NCBI GenBank assembly: GCA_934675115.1
Contig: CAKUPH010000019.1
Coordinates: 1-30,601 of the forward strand
From: an uncultured Oscillospiraceae bacterium
Lineage (GTDB): Bacteria > Bacillota > Clostridia > Oscillospirales > Oscillospiraceae
Direction: 5' to 3'
Length of the DNA stretch: 30,601 bases
The position numbers were made by a program, and so were the translations under genes. Positions 1-7,108 of this stretch are shown here, in pieces (position 1 is the first letter of the stretch; every line of letters begins with the position of its first letter). The notes under the pieces were generated by a model that saw nothing but the letters and a program-made list of their open reading frames with translations, searched no databases and was not told the DNA's origin.

Positions 1-3
1 GTA

Positions 4-77
4 TGGAGCGGGTGATGGGAATCGAACCCACGCGACCAGCTTGGAAGGCTGGGATTCTACCATTGAACTACACCCGC
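4..77 (-). tRNA. tRNA-Gly (anticodon TCC)
   Basis: Read on the minus strand, this folds as a complete tRNA. The acceptor stem GCGGGTG (77-71) pairs with CACCCGC (14-8). The anticodon loop CTTCCAA gives anticodon TCC, for glycine GGA/GGG codons. The T-loop GTTCGATTCC is canonical. The discriminator base is T and the 3' CCA is encoded (6-4). It lies downstream of pyrB on the same strand but has its own strong promoter at 112-141. Confidence 0.97.
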
Positions 78-111
78 GGATTTGGGCGACTGCACAAATG
101 TCAGCCCAAAT

Positions 112-141
112 ATATTACCATGCCATACCGCACATTGTCAA
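112..141 (-). promoter_or_regulatory. Sigma-A promoter of tRNA-Gly
   Basis: On the minus strand a perfect -35 box TTGACA (141-136) is followed after 18 bp by TAATAT (117-112). Predicted transcription start is near 105, about 28 nt upstream of the tRNA 5' end. In this leader, the + strand segments 81-87 and 104-110 are complementary and could form a small hairpin. Confidence 0.8.
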
Positions 142-168
142 TCCCTTTTTTCGGGCTTTTTTCGTTTT

Positions 169-1224
169 TTACAGCGGCTCGTCGCAGAAGCCGCAGCAGT
201 CCACGCCGCCGTTCTTCTTCACCAGCGGGGGCAGGTAGTGCTCGGTCTGGGTGATACACCGGGGGTTATGGCAGACAGGGCCGTGGCCGATCTCCACCGG
301 GCCGGGGGCCAGCCGGGGCTGGCGGGCCAGATCCATCAGCAGGGCCATCCGGGCGAACATACCGAACCGGGCCTGACGAAAATAGGCCGCACGGGGGTCG
401 TCGTCCACGTCCACGGTGATCTCGTCCACACGGGGCAGGGGGTGGAGCACCAGCATATGCTCCCGGGCGCGCTGGAGCTTGCTCCGAGTGAGGATATAAA
501 TACCCTTGTTCCGCTCATACTCCAGCGGATCCACGAACCGCTCCCGCTGGATGCGGGTCATATACAGCACGTCCAACTGGGGAATGACCGGCTCCAGACC
601 GGTGACCTCGGTAAAGGGCATGTTGTTATCCCGCATGAACTGGCGGAGGTACTCCGGAATGGCCAGATCCCGGGGCGCGATGAGGTAGAACCGGATATTC
701 TTGAACTTGGCCAGCGCCTTGATGAGGGAGTGCACCGTCCGGCCGAACTTCAGGTCGCCGCACAGGCCGATGGTGATGCCGTCCACGTGGCCCAGCAGCC
801 GGGTGATGGTGGTCAGGTCGGCCATGGTCTGGGTGGGGTGCATATGGCCGCCGTCGCCGGCGTTGACCACCGGCACGTCGGAATAGAGGGACGCGGCCTT
901 GGCGGCCCCCTCCCACGGGGTGCGCATGACGATGACGTCGGCATAGCCGGACACCATCTTGATGGTGTCCTTCAGCGTCTCGCCCTTGGCAACGGAGGAT
1001 GACTTGGGGTCGGCAAAGCCGAACACCGATCCGCCCAGCCGGAGCATGGCCGTCTGGAAGGAGAAATTCGTCCGGGTGGACGGCTCGTAAAACAGATTGC
1101 AGGACACCCGCCCGCGGCAAACGTCGATGTAATCCTCCGGCGCGGAGATGATCTTGTCCGCCCGCTGGTACAGCTCGTCCCATTCCTCCCGGGACAGGTC
1201 GCCGAAATCGATCAAATGGCGCAT
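169..1224 (-). CDS. pyrB: Aspartate carbamoyltransferase with C-terminal PyrI-like zinc tail
   Basis: Catalyses the committed step of pyrimidine synthesis, carbamoyl phosphate plus aspartate to carbamoyl aspartate, in the cytoplasm. The carbamoyl-phosphate motif FYEPSTRTNF is at residues 45-54, the SVAKGETLKDT loop near 77-87, HPTQ at 129-132 and HPLPR at 261-265. The protein is 351 residues, longer than the usual ~305. The extra ~50 residues carry C318-x4-C323 and C344-x2-C347 in a layout like the zinc domain of the E. coli regulatory chain PyrI, without the nucleotide-binding domain. Start chosen at ATG 1224: it has the Shine-Dalgarno AAGGAGG at 1232-1238 and begins at the conserved family N-terminus; a longer in-frame start at 1311 lacks both. 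Own promoter; no PyrR attenuator fits in the ~42-nt leader. I see no clear terminator before the tRNA gene. Confidence 0.95.
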   Translation of the reverse strand: MRHLIDFGDLSREEWDELYQRADKIISAPEDYIDVCRGRVSCNLFYEPSTRTNFSFQTAMLRLGGSVFGFADPKSSSVAKGETLKDTIKMVSGYADVIVMRTPWEGAAKAASLYSDVPVVNAGDGGHMHPTQTMADLTTITRLLGHVDGITIGLCGDLKFGRTVHSLIKALAKFKNIRFYLIAPRDLAIPEYLRQFMRDNNMPFTEVTGLEPVIPQLDVLYMTRIQRERFVDPLEYERNKGIYILTRSKLQRAREHMLVLHPLPRVDEITVDVDDDPRAAYFRQARFGMFARMALLMDLARQPRLAPGPVEIGHGPVCHNPRCITQTEHYLPPLVKKNGGVDCCGFCDEPL

Positions 1225-1272
1225 AACAGCATCCTCCTTATCATTTTCACGGTCCTTTTGCAAAACCGGCTC

Positions 1273-1301
1273 ATTATACCACGCTTTTCCCGGAAGGGCA
1301 A
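1273..1301 (-). promoter_or_regulatory. Sigma-A promoter of pyrB
   Basis: On the minus strand TTGCCC (1301-1296), 17 bp, TATAAT (1278-1273). The predicted start near 1266 leaves a leader of about 42 nt before the pyrB ATG, too short for a classical PyrR anti-terminator/terminator pair. Confidence 0.75.
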
Positions 1302-1432
1302 CCGGAAACATTTAGAACCGGTGGGCCGTTCCGCCGGAACTTTTGTAGAAATAGTCCATACCCCGCCCAGCAAAATTTCCCGCGCATGAAATTCCCCCGC
1401 CGCTCCCAGAATAAACTGACAGGAATGGAGGG

Positions 1433-1957
1433 ATGCGCGTGATCTGGCTCTGGCGCTTTATTGCATACAGCTTCTGCGGCTTTCTGCTGGAGGTGGCCTT
1501 CGCCCGGCTCACCGGCCACCGCAAGCGGGACCGCAAATGCTTCATACTGCTGCCCCTGTGCCCGGTGTACGGGCTGGGGGCGGTGCTCATTCTCTTTTTC
1601 GCGGAGCTGCTGGCCCCCGGGCCGCTGGGCGTTATGGCCGTGGGCTTTTTCGCCGCCTCCGCCGCCGAGTACCTCATGGGACTTTTTTACGAAAAGGCGC
1701 TGGGCGTCCGCTTCTGGGACTACTCCGCCATGCCGCTGAACCTCCATGGCCGGGTATGCCTGGCCTTTTCCGCCTGCTGGTCGCTGCTGGCGCTGGCCCT
1801 CGTCTACTGGGCCGCGCCCCGGATGGACGCCCTGCTGCTGCGCGTCCCGCCGGGACTGCTGCCCCCGGCGGTCATCCTCCTGCTGTGTGACGGGGCGGTG
1901 TCCGCCTTCGCCCTCCGCCGGACGGGCACGCCGGAGGTGCTGCGCTGGTACCGTTAG
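1433..1957 (+). CDS. CmpB-like integral membrane protein (putative ABC-transporter type IV family)
   Basis: A 174-residue membrane protein with about four hydrophobic segments (near residues 4-25, 43-62, 64-85 and 110-130) and a last one near 140-160. The motifs YSFCGFLLE near the N-terminus, FWDYS and the LHGRVCL stretch match the family of small Firmicutes membrane proteins called putative ABC-transporter type IV (CmpB-like); its biochemical role is not known. ATG 1433 has only AGGA at 1421-1424 at good distance, while GGAGGG (1427-1432) lies too close to it. That box is correctly spaced for an in-frame GTG at 1439, which may be the true start (two residues shorter). Its stop TAG overlaps the stop of the convergent aldolase gene. 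Confidence 0.8.
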   Translation: MRVIWLWRFIAYSFCGFLLEVAFARLTGHRKRDRKCFILLPLCPVYGLGAVLILFFAELLAPGPLGVMAVGFFAASAAEYLMGLFYEKALGVRFWDYSAMPLNLHGRVCLAFSACWSLLALALVYWAAPRMDALLLRVPPGLLPPAVILLLCDGAVSAFALRRTGTPEVLRWYR

Positions 1958-2598
1958 TCCGGCAGGCCGTACTTCTCCCGGAGCTGGCACACCGTCTCCG
2001 GCGGCAGCTCGTAGGGCTGCCCCATCTGCATGGCGGCGTGGCAGACCACCGCCGCTTCCTCCACGTACTGGGCGCGGATGTACGCCTCGTCAAGGCTCCG
2101 CCCAACTGCCGCCACGCCGTGGTTAGCCAGCAGGCAGGCGTTCCGCCGGGGGGACGCCATAGCCCGCACCGCCATCTCCCCCACCTGCGCCGTCCCGGGG
2201 ACGGCAAGCCCCGCCACCGGCACCTCGCCGCCCAGAAACAGCAGCATCTCCACCAGCGTCAGCGGGATGGGCCGCCGGAGGACGGCAAAGGCCGTGGCCA
2301 TGGGCGAATGGGTGTGGATGACGGCGGACACATCGTCCAGCCCCCGGTACAGCTCCGCGTGGAGCCGCCACTCGGAGGACGGCGCCCGGCAACCGTCCCT
2401 CACCGTGCCGTCCAGATCCATGAGCACCATGTCCTCCGGCTCCATGACGTCGTAGGGCAGGCTGGTGGGCGTGATGACCATCAGGCCGCTTTCCCGGTCA
2501 AATTCGCTGACGTTCCCGCTGGTGCCGGTGACAAGGCCTCCGGCATAGGCCCGCCGGGCCGCGTCCCGCACCCGGAGCCGCATCTCATACCCTTCCAT
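1954..2598 (-). CDS. Class II aldolase/adducin family protein (L-fuculose-phosphate aldolase-like)
   Basis: A 214-residue zinc-dependent class II aldolase, probably cleaving a sugar phosphate such as L-fuculose 1-phosphate into dihydroxyacetone phosphate and an aldehyde. The phosphate-binding GTSGN is at 25-29, the likely catalytic Glu at 76, zinc ligands H95 and H97 in HTHS, and H160 in the LANHG motif. These match the arrangement in fuculose-phosphate aldolase, although the real substrate could be another sugar phosphate or a methylthioribulose-type compound. Start ATG 2598 has GGAGGAG upstream. The start overlaps the end of the upstream SprT-like gene by 14 bp, so the two are probably co-transcribed. 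There are no other sugar catabolic genes nearby. Confidence 0.88.
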   Translation of the reverse strand: MEGYEMRLRVRDAARRAYAGGLVTGTSGNVSEFDRESGLMVITPTSLPYDVMEPEDMVLMDLDGTVRDGCRAPSSEWRLHAELYRGLDDVSAVIHTHSPMATAFAVLRRPIPLTLVEMLLFLGGEVPVAGLAVPGTAQVGEMAVRAMASPRRNACLLANHGVAAVGRSLDEAYIRAQYVEEAAVVCHAAMQMGQPYELPPETVCQLREKYGLPD

Positions 2599-3109
2599 CC
2601 GTCTCTCCTCCGTTTTCTCCCACCTGCCGGACCTCCAGCGTCCCGCCGCAGCGGCAGCGGTAGCGCTCCGGGTGCTCCACCAGCGCGGAGCGCCGCATCC
2701 GGCTCATGGTCTGGCCGCAGCTGCGGCACACCACAAGGTATCTGATGGGCCGCTGATCGGCAAGGCCCAGCTTTTCAAAGGTATCCGTCCGGGCCACCTC
2801 GTACCCGTACTGCTCGTTCATCCGGGCGGCGTAGTCCTTCCACCGCAGCCCGTGGTTGGCGCAGCCCCGGCAGCTGTGGAGCACCTCATGGGCCAGCACC
2901 TGACACACGGCCTCCTCCTTCGCGCCCAGCAGCTGTTCCGCCACCTCGATGTAATACCGTCCGTTCTTCTGCACGCAGCAGCCGAACCGGCTCCGCGCCC
3001 GGTAATTGACCCGCACCTTGGGGTCGATATATGCCGAAACGGGGATACCGGCCTGCCGGGCCTGCTCGATGACCCGGGCCAGCAGCCCGTCAAGGGTTTT
3101 CTGATCCAT
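2585..3109 (-). CDS. SprT-like zinc metalloprotease-fold protein
   Basis: A 174-residue protein with the zinc-metalloprotease motif HEVLH at residues 74-78 and a further His near 86 (ANHGLRW), as in SprT/Spartan-like domains. A C-terminal zinc ribbon (CRSCGQ near 128, then CRCGG near 155) completes the usual SprT-like arrangement. Spartan relatives cut DNA-protein crosslinks, but the function of the bacterial proteins is unknown, so proteolysis is an inference. Start ATG 3109 has GGGAG at 3119-3123. First gene of a two-gene unit with the aldolase; promoter at 3188-3216. Confidence 0.85.
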   Translation of the reverse strand: MDQKTLDGLLARVIEQARQAGIPVSAYIDPKVRVNYRARSRFGCCVQKNGRYYIEVAEQLLGAKEEAVCQVLAHEVLHSCRGCANHGLRWKDYAARMNEQYGYEVARTDTFEKLGLADQRPIRYLVVCRSCGQTMSRMRRSALVEHPERYRCRCGGTLEVRQVGENGGETDGRV

Positions 3110-3187
3110 ATCCTGATTCTCCCGCGCTGTGTTTTTGATCTATCGTCTGCCGCGCGAGCGATGCTCTGCGGCGTTTTGCCCAACCTC

Positions 3188-3216
3188 ATTATAGGCCAAC
3201 CTTTCGCGCAAAACAA
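3188..3216 (-). promoter_or_regulatory. Sigma-A promoter of the sprT-like/aldolase pair
   Basis: Minus strand TTGTTT (3216-3211), 17 bp, TATAAT (3193-3188). The predicted start near 3181 gives a 72-nt leader with no obvious structure. Confidence 0.65.
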
Positions 3217-3242
3217 GCGTGGGGCGGATGGAAAATTCACGT

Positions 3243-3290
3243 AAAAAATCACCGCCGCCGGGGCCTGCTTGTGCAGACTGCGGCGGCGGC
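3243..3290 (-). terminator. Rho-independent terminator after the lipoprotein gene
   Basis: GC-rich arms 3251-3260 and 3281-3290 (nine-base GCC repeats) pair around a 20-nt loop, and a six-T run follows on the minus strand at 3248-3243. It sits just after the lipoprotein stop at 3301. Confidence 0.8.
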
Positions 3291-3300
3291 TTTTCTGTCT

Positions 3301-4512
3301 TTAATTTCTCGTCAAACGGTAGGACGGGAAGGCGTCCTCATGGATGTAAAGGCCGTCCAGCGCGTCGGCCCAGAAGTTGGTAAAGTGTCCCATCGAATCG
3401 GAGCGGATGTACCAGCGGTCCTCCGGCCCGGTGTCCCGGTTTCTGCCGCTGTGACGGCCGAATTGCATATTCTCCGTGTCGAAATAGACCGTTCCGCTGT
3501 AATAGGCGTTGTGCTGGAAGCCCGGATCCTCCTTGTAGTCGATCTGGTACCGGCCGCCGCCCACGTCGGTGATGACCGCCGTGAAGGAATATGTGTAGTC
3601 ATAGTCAGCCAGGATCCGCACGTCTGTCGCCTCGCCGGTGGCCGTCCACGTACCCTCGAGGTCCCAGTCGCACTCCTTCTCTCCGGCGAAGGTCTGGCTG
3701 TCCAGCTGCCAGCTCAGGGTGTCCGGGTCGAACACGAACAGGAACTCATAGGGCACGGTGAAGCTCAGGTAGGGATAGGTCTCGCTGTACGTAAAGCTAA
3801 TGTAGTCCGTACCCGACTCCAGATCCGGCATCTGGCCGGTGAGCTCCAGCATAGAGGACTCCACGTTCAGCCACGCCGCCGTGTCCATCAGCGCCTGCAC
3901 ATTGTCCACTTCGTACTTCGGGATCACCGTGCGCTCCACCGGCCAGCAGGAGTCCACCTCCCAGCCATCGGCGCCCATGACATAACTGATGTCATAGCTG
4001 AGGTCGCAGGAGATCAGATCTCCCTCGCCCTGTACGCTGACGATCGCGGTGTATTGTTCCGCGCCGCTGGGGTACACGCTGTCCACATGCTCGTAGGAGA
4101 TCCCGATCTCCTGCAGGCACAGGTCGCCGCACGCCTCCACATCCTTCAGGATTCGCTCCTCCGACACCGGCTCAAAGACCGTCTCGTCCAGAACCGTCAC
4201 GTCCATGAGCGCCCGCCCGGACTTGCCGTCCGTCATGTACGTCAGATCGCAGTGAAGCGTGCCCTTCACATCGCCGTACCGCAGCTCGGCGCTGACCTCC
4301 AGCACCTCCGTATGGGCGGAGGAGTTCTTTTCCTTGTGCAGCACCTTGACGCTCTTGATGTTCTCCTCCCGAAGGTCGATCCTGTTGAACACGCCCCACG
4401 CCGCAAGGTCCTCCTTCAGCTCCGCCTCGGACACGGAACTGCCGCAGCCCGCCAGCAGCAGGCCCAGCGCCAGCGCCGCCAGCAGCGGCAGCATCAGCAT
4501 TTTCTTCCTCAT
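3301..4512 (-). CDS. Lipoprotein of unknown function with an internal duplication
   Basis: A 403-residue exported lipoprotein: signal peptide starting MRKK, hydrophobic core, and lipobox LLAGC with the lipidated Cys at 23. After it come two similar segments of about 80 residues. Each starts with an acidic helix (ELKEDL, RILKDVEAC) and ends with a strand pair of the type CDLxY...G...V, which suggests an internal duplication. The C-terminal half (from about residue 190) is beta-rich and ends SYRLTRN. I do not recognise a named family; substrate and partner are unknown. Start 4512 is chosen over the longer frame to 4569 because it directly begins the signal peptide and has GAGGGA upstream; the extra 19 residues would sit over the promoter. 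Single-gene unit with promoter and terminator. Confidence 0.85.
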   Translation of the reverse strand: MRKKMLMLPLLAALALGLLLAGCGSSVSEAELKEDLAAWGVFNRIDLREENIKSVKVLHKEKNSSAHTEVLEVSAELRYGDVKGTLHCDLTYMTDGKSGRALMDVTVLDETVFEPVSEERILKDVEACGDLCLQEIGISYEHVDSVYPSGAEQYTAIVSVQGEGDLISCDLSYDISYVMGADGWEVDSCWPVERTVIPKYEVDNVQALMDTAAWLNVESSMLELTGQMPDLESGTDYISFTYSETYPYLSFTVPYEFLFVFDPDTLSWQLDSQTFAGEKECDWDLEGTWTATGEATDVRILADYDYTYSFTAVITDVGGGRYQIDYKEDPGFQHNAYYSGTVYFDTENMQFGRHSGRNRDTGPEDRWYIRSDSMGHFTNFWADALDGLYIHEDAFPSYRLTRN

Positions 4513-4552
4513 TTCATCCCTCTTTTCAGCTTTTTTGAGCTTTGCCGCGTTC

Positions 4553-4581
4553 ATTATATCATATACCAATTACCTCTTCAA
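4553..4581 (-). promoter_or_regulatory. Sigma-A promoter of the 3301-4512 lipoprotein gene
   Basis: Minus strand TTGAAG (4581-4576), 17 bp, TATAAT (4558-4553). It lies between the terminator of the phage-type operon and the lipoprotein start. Confidence 0.75.
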
Positions 4582-4618
4582 CAGATTTCACCCTTTTTCG
4601 CGGCCTGTCAGGCCGATA

Positions 4619-4653
4619 TAAAAGGGCGCCCGGCGGATCCCTCCGCCGGGCGC
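4619..4653 (-). terminator. Terminator at the end of the phage-type operon
   Basis: A perfect 12-bp GC-rich stem (arms 4653-4642 and 4637-4626, 4-nt loop) is followed on the minus strand by a TTTT run and an A/T-rich stretch. It begins 35 bp after the last phage gene. A smaller inverted repeat, CGGCCTG-T-CAGGCCG, follows at about 4601-4615. Confidence 0.85.
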
Positions 4654-4687
4654 TCCTGTTCAGCTCATCTATATCAAATACGCGCCC

Positions 4688-5257
4688 TCACTGCACGTAT
4701 GTCTCCAGTCCGCTCCAGCTCAGCGCCTTCTCCTCGATCGCCGCCCAGCTATGGAGCTTTTCCTCCAGCTCCGCCCACGTGAGGTACCAGAACACGTACT
4801 CGATGCCCAGCTGGCAGGGCAGGATCTCCTCGATGATGGCCCGCAGCCGTTCGAACCGCTCCGGTATGCCGGGCACCTCCGGGAACCACACCTCCACATA
4901 ATTGGGCGTCCCCGTCTCCCGGGCACGGGCGTTGATGCCGCAGCCGGACAGGGTGTCGTTGACGGCGGCGAGGGTGAAGCTGTCCCCACCGATGCGCAGC
5001 AGCGCCGCCAGCGCCGCCCGGCGGTGGGCCAGCGTGTCGCTGGCTGGCCGGTAGGGCAGCAGCTCCTCCACCCGCACAAGGCCGAAGTCCTCCGCCGTCT
5101 CAAGGCTCATCTCCCGGCCCGTGTCCTCCAGATGGACGCAGCCCTCGTCCAGCGCCGCGCCGTAGCCGTCCAGCTCGCCACGGTTCACCGTCCCCCGCGA
5201 CAGGTCGTACACCCCAAGGGGCCGGAGCAGCTCCACAAGATACGTCCCGTACCCCAT
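4688..5257 (-). CDS. YmfQ/XkdU-like tail/baseplate protein
   Basis: A 189-residue protein directly after baseplate J, the position of XkdU in PBSX and gpI-like proteins in other contractile phages. The N-terminus (MGYGTYLVELLRPLGVYDL) and the mid part with the segment ALLRIGGDSFT are typical of this family (DUF2313), which joins the baseplate wedge to receptor-binding parts. Start ATG 5257 lies one base after the upstream stop, with GGAGGG inside the upstream gene. In complete phages tail-fibre genes follow here; instead a terminator follows after 35 bp. Confidence 0.82.
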   Translation of the reverse strand: MGYGTYLVELLRPLGVYDLSRGTVNRGELDGYGAALDEGCVHLEDTGREMSLETAEDFGLVRVEELLPYRPASDTLAHRRAALAALLRIGGDSFTLAAVNDTLSGCGINARARETGTPNYVEVWFPEVPGIPERFERLRAIIEEILPCQLGIEYVFWYLTWAELEEKLHSWAAIEEKALSWSGLETYVQ

Positions 5258-5258
5258 G

Positions 5259-6323
5259 TCAGCCCTCCTGTCCCGCCGCCGTGACCGTCAGCGTCCCCAG
5301 TACCGGCAGCTGGATGTCCGTCACCGCAATATCCGCCGCGGGCAGCGTCACCGTACAGTTGGCCACGCCGTCCACTCCAAACACCAGCGCCGTGAGCTGG
5401 GCCACCCGCACGCTCCGGCCCAGCCGCTCTCCGGTGAACCAGTTCCGGACGGCGCTCTCCGCCCGGCTGATCACCTCCGCGCTGTCCGCGCCTGTCTCCG
5501 GCTCCACGGAGACGGTCACGTCCGCCGTCACCGTCTCCGGGGCCAGCACCTTCACGTCCACGGCGATCTCCCGCATGGACTGGATGTACTCCTCCACCTC
5601 GTCCAGCAGCTCCTGCTCCGGTACGCCCGCCTGGGTGGCCACGATCACGTCCACCGTGCCCACCCCCCGGCTCCGGGGCACCACCTGAGCCGCCGCCACC
5701 TGACCGAAGGACAGCGCCGCCTGTTTGTAGTATGCCGCGTTTGCCCCGTTTGCCAGCCGGGCGTAGGTTTCCAGCACCCGGCGGCGCAGATCCTCGTCGC
5801 CCTCGGTGTCCCGTCCGCCGGAAAATGCCGCCGGATTGACGCAGGCGGACACCGCCGTGGGGGCCACGGCCATGGACAGGATCGTTCCTGCCGCCGCGTT
5901 GCCGCTCACTCCGGCCTCCGCAGCCCGGGCGGGAACCTCAGCGTACAGCGCCCCCGCCGGGATCATGCCGTCCTCTGCAGTCTCGAACCGCACCTGCCCC
6001 GCCGTCATGCACACCGTGCCCGCGGGCACGGCCACATCGTCCTCCCGGGCCGACTCCACGTAAAACCGGATAACGCCCTCCGCCTTCGCCGCCGCCCGGC
6101 GGGTCACCCCCCGAAGGGCAGCGTGCCGGTCCAGCTGCTCCCCCTCCGCCGTCTGGGGAAAGCACTGGTTCCTCGTCCACTCCGCCTGCACGTACAGGCT
6201 GTACAGCTCCGCCGCCACGGCGTAAAACCGCACCGACAGGTCGCCGCCCCCGGCGGCGGTCAGGCCCGTGGCCTCGCTGAACCGCGCGCACAGCTCCTGA
6301 TAGATCTCTTCGACGCTCTTCAT
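5259..6323 (-). CDS. Baseplate assembly protein J (XkdT-like)
   Basis: A 354-residue baseplate wedge protein. The N-terminus MKSVEEIYQEL, the central block containing GGRDTEGDEDLRRRVLETYA (the typical J-family D-E-x-L-R-R-R signature) and the following NAAYYKQAAL stretch identify the Baseplate_J family (phage P2 gpJ, PBSX XkdT). It forms the ring around the spike of a contractile tail. Start ATG 6323; the upstream gp25-like gene stops 12 bp before. Length is normal for the family. Confidence 0.93.
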   Translation of the reverse strand: MKSVEEIYQELCARFSEATGLTAAGGGDLSVRFYAVAAELYSLYVQAEWTRNQCFPQTAEGEQLDRHAALRGVTRRAAAKAEGVIRFYVESAREDDVAVPAGTVCMTAGQVRFETAEDGMIPAGALYAEVPARAAEAGVSGNAAAGTILSMAVAPTAVSACVNPAAFSGGRDTEGDEDLRRRVLETYARLANGANAAYYKQAALSFGQVAAAQVVPRSRGVGTVDVIVATQAGVPEQELLDEVEEYIQSMREIAVDVKVLAPETVTADVTVSVEPETGADSAEVISRAESAVRNWFTGERLGRSVRVAQLTALVFGVDGVANCTVTLPAADIAVTDIQLPVLGTLTVTAAGQEG

Positions 6324-6335
6324 CTCACACCCCCG

Positions 6336-6677
6336 TCATAGTTCCGCCGACGCCGTCAGCGTCTGCCCGCCGCTGTAGAGCCGCACGTCCACCCACAGCC
6401 GCTCGCCGTCCGCCCGCACCAGCGCGCCGGTAACGGCAAGCTCCGGCTCGTCCGCCAGCGCCTCCGCCGCGTACTGCCGGGCAAGGCTCTCCCACTGCCC
6501 CGGCTTCGCCCGCCGCAGCAGGTACATCCGGCTTCCCAGCTCCGGCAGGAACGGGAACGATCCCCGCCGCACCGTCAGCCTGAACAGCGCCCGGGCCAGC
6601 AGCTCCTCCGTCCCGGTGAGGCTCACCGTCCCACCGTTTTCCACCGCGTAATCCCGGTCCTTCATCCGCAATTCCAT
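6336..6677 (-). CDS. gp25/gpW-like baseplate wedge protein (XkdS-like)
   Basis: A 113-residue protein between the spike and J genes, the place of XkdS in PBSX and gpW/gp25 in other contractile phages. The motif RRGSFPFLPELGSRMY resembles the segment in gp25-like proteins that contacts the sheath initiation ring. The segment RQYAAEALADEPEL further on fits as well. Start ATG 6677 (MELRMKD) with GAGGA just upstream. Confidence 0.82.
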   Translation of the reverse strand: MELRMKDRDYAVENGGTVSLTGTEELLARALFRLTVRRGSFPFLPELGSRMYLLRRAKPGQWESLARQYAAEALADEPELAVTGALVRADGERLWVDVRLYSGGQTLTASAEL

Positions 6678-6687
6678 GTCCTCGCTC

Positions 6688-7095
6688 CTATCCCATGGCC
6701 GCCAGCAGCTGTGCCAGCACCCGGGCGATCAGCACCTCCAGCTCCTCGCCGTTCACATAGACCTGCCCGTTCAGCTTGACTTTTTCCCCTGACAGCCCCG
6801 CGTCCGCGCCGTCCAGTGCCAGCTTTCCTCCGCCTGCGCTCTCCACCGTCACCTGCTCCGGTGCATCCTGATCCGTCCGGACGCCGGCGATGCAGGGGAT
6901 CTCCCCCCTGCCCTGAATGACCAGCGCCCGCTGTCCCGCGCCGGGCTTCCAGCGGTAGCCGCCGGGGCCGTAGACCTCAAGCCCCCGCCGCTCGCTGTCC
7001 AGCAACACCGCTGCATGGTCGCCGCCGATGGTCACCCGGCCCACCTGACCCTCTCCGGCCTGATGGGGCCGCTTCTGCTGTCTGCTCAGCCACAT
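6688..7095 (-). CDS. Small baseplate spike / gpV-like protein
   Basis: A 135-residue protein. An OB-fold-like stretch (GRVTIGGDHAAVLLDSE and following strands, residues ~18-70) is followed by a short repetitive beta region and a C-terminal helix. Position between the XkdQ-like hub and the gp25-like wedge fits the spike protein that pierces the membrane (gpV) or XkdR of PBSX. ATG 7095 has GGAGGGA upstream; a longer frame to 7200 overlaps the upstream gene and is not needed. Sequence identity is only moderately convincing; the call rests partly on position. Confidence 0.65.
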   Translation of the reverse strand: MWLSRQQKRPHQAGEGQVGRVTIGGDHAAVLLDSERRGLEVYGPGGYRWKPGAGQRALVIQGRGEIPCIAGVRTDQDAPEQVTVESAGGGKLALDGADAGLSGEKVKLNGQVYVNGEELEVLIARVLAQLLAAMG

Positions 7096-7108
7096 ATCGT
7101 TCCCTCCG

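Noticed and set aside
4..77. tRNA-Gly as an integration (att) site of the phage-type locus.
   Set aside because: The tRNA is intact and separated from the locus by pyrB and five other host genes; no copy of its 3' end is seen at the other end of the locus.
1225..1272. PyrR attenuator before pyrB.
   Set aside because: The leader from the consensus promoter is only ~42 nt and has no terminator/anti-terminator pair.
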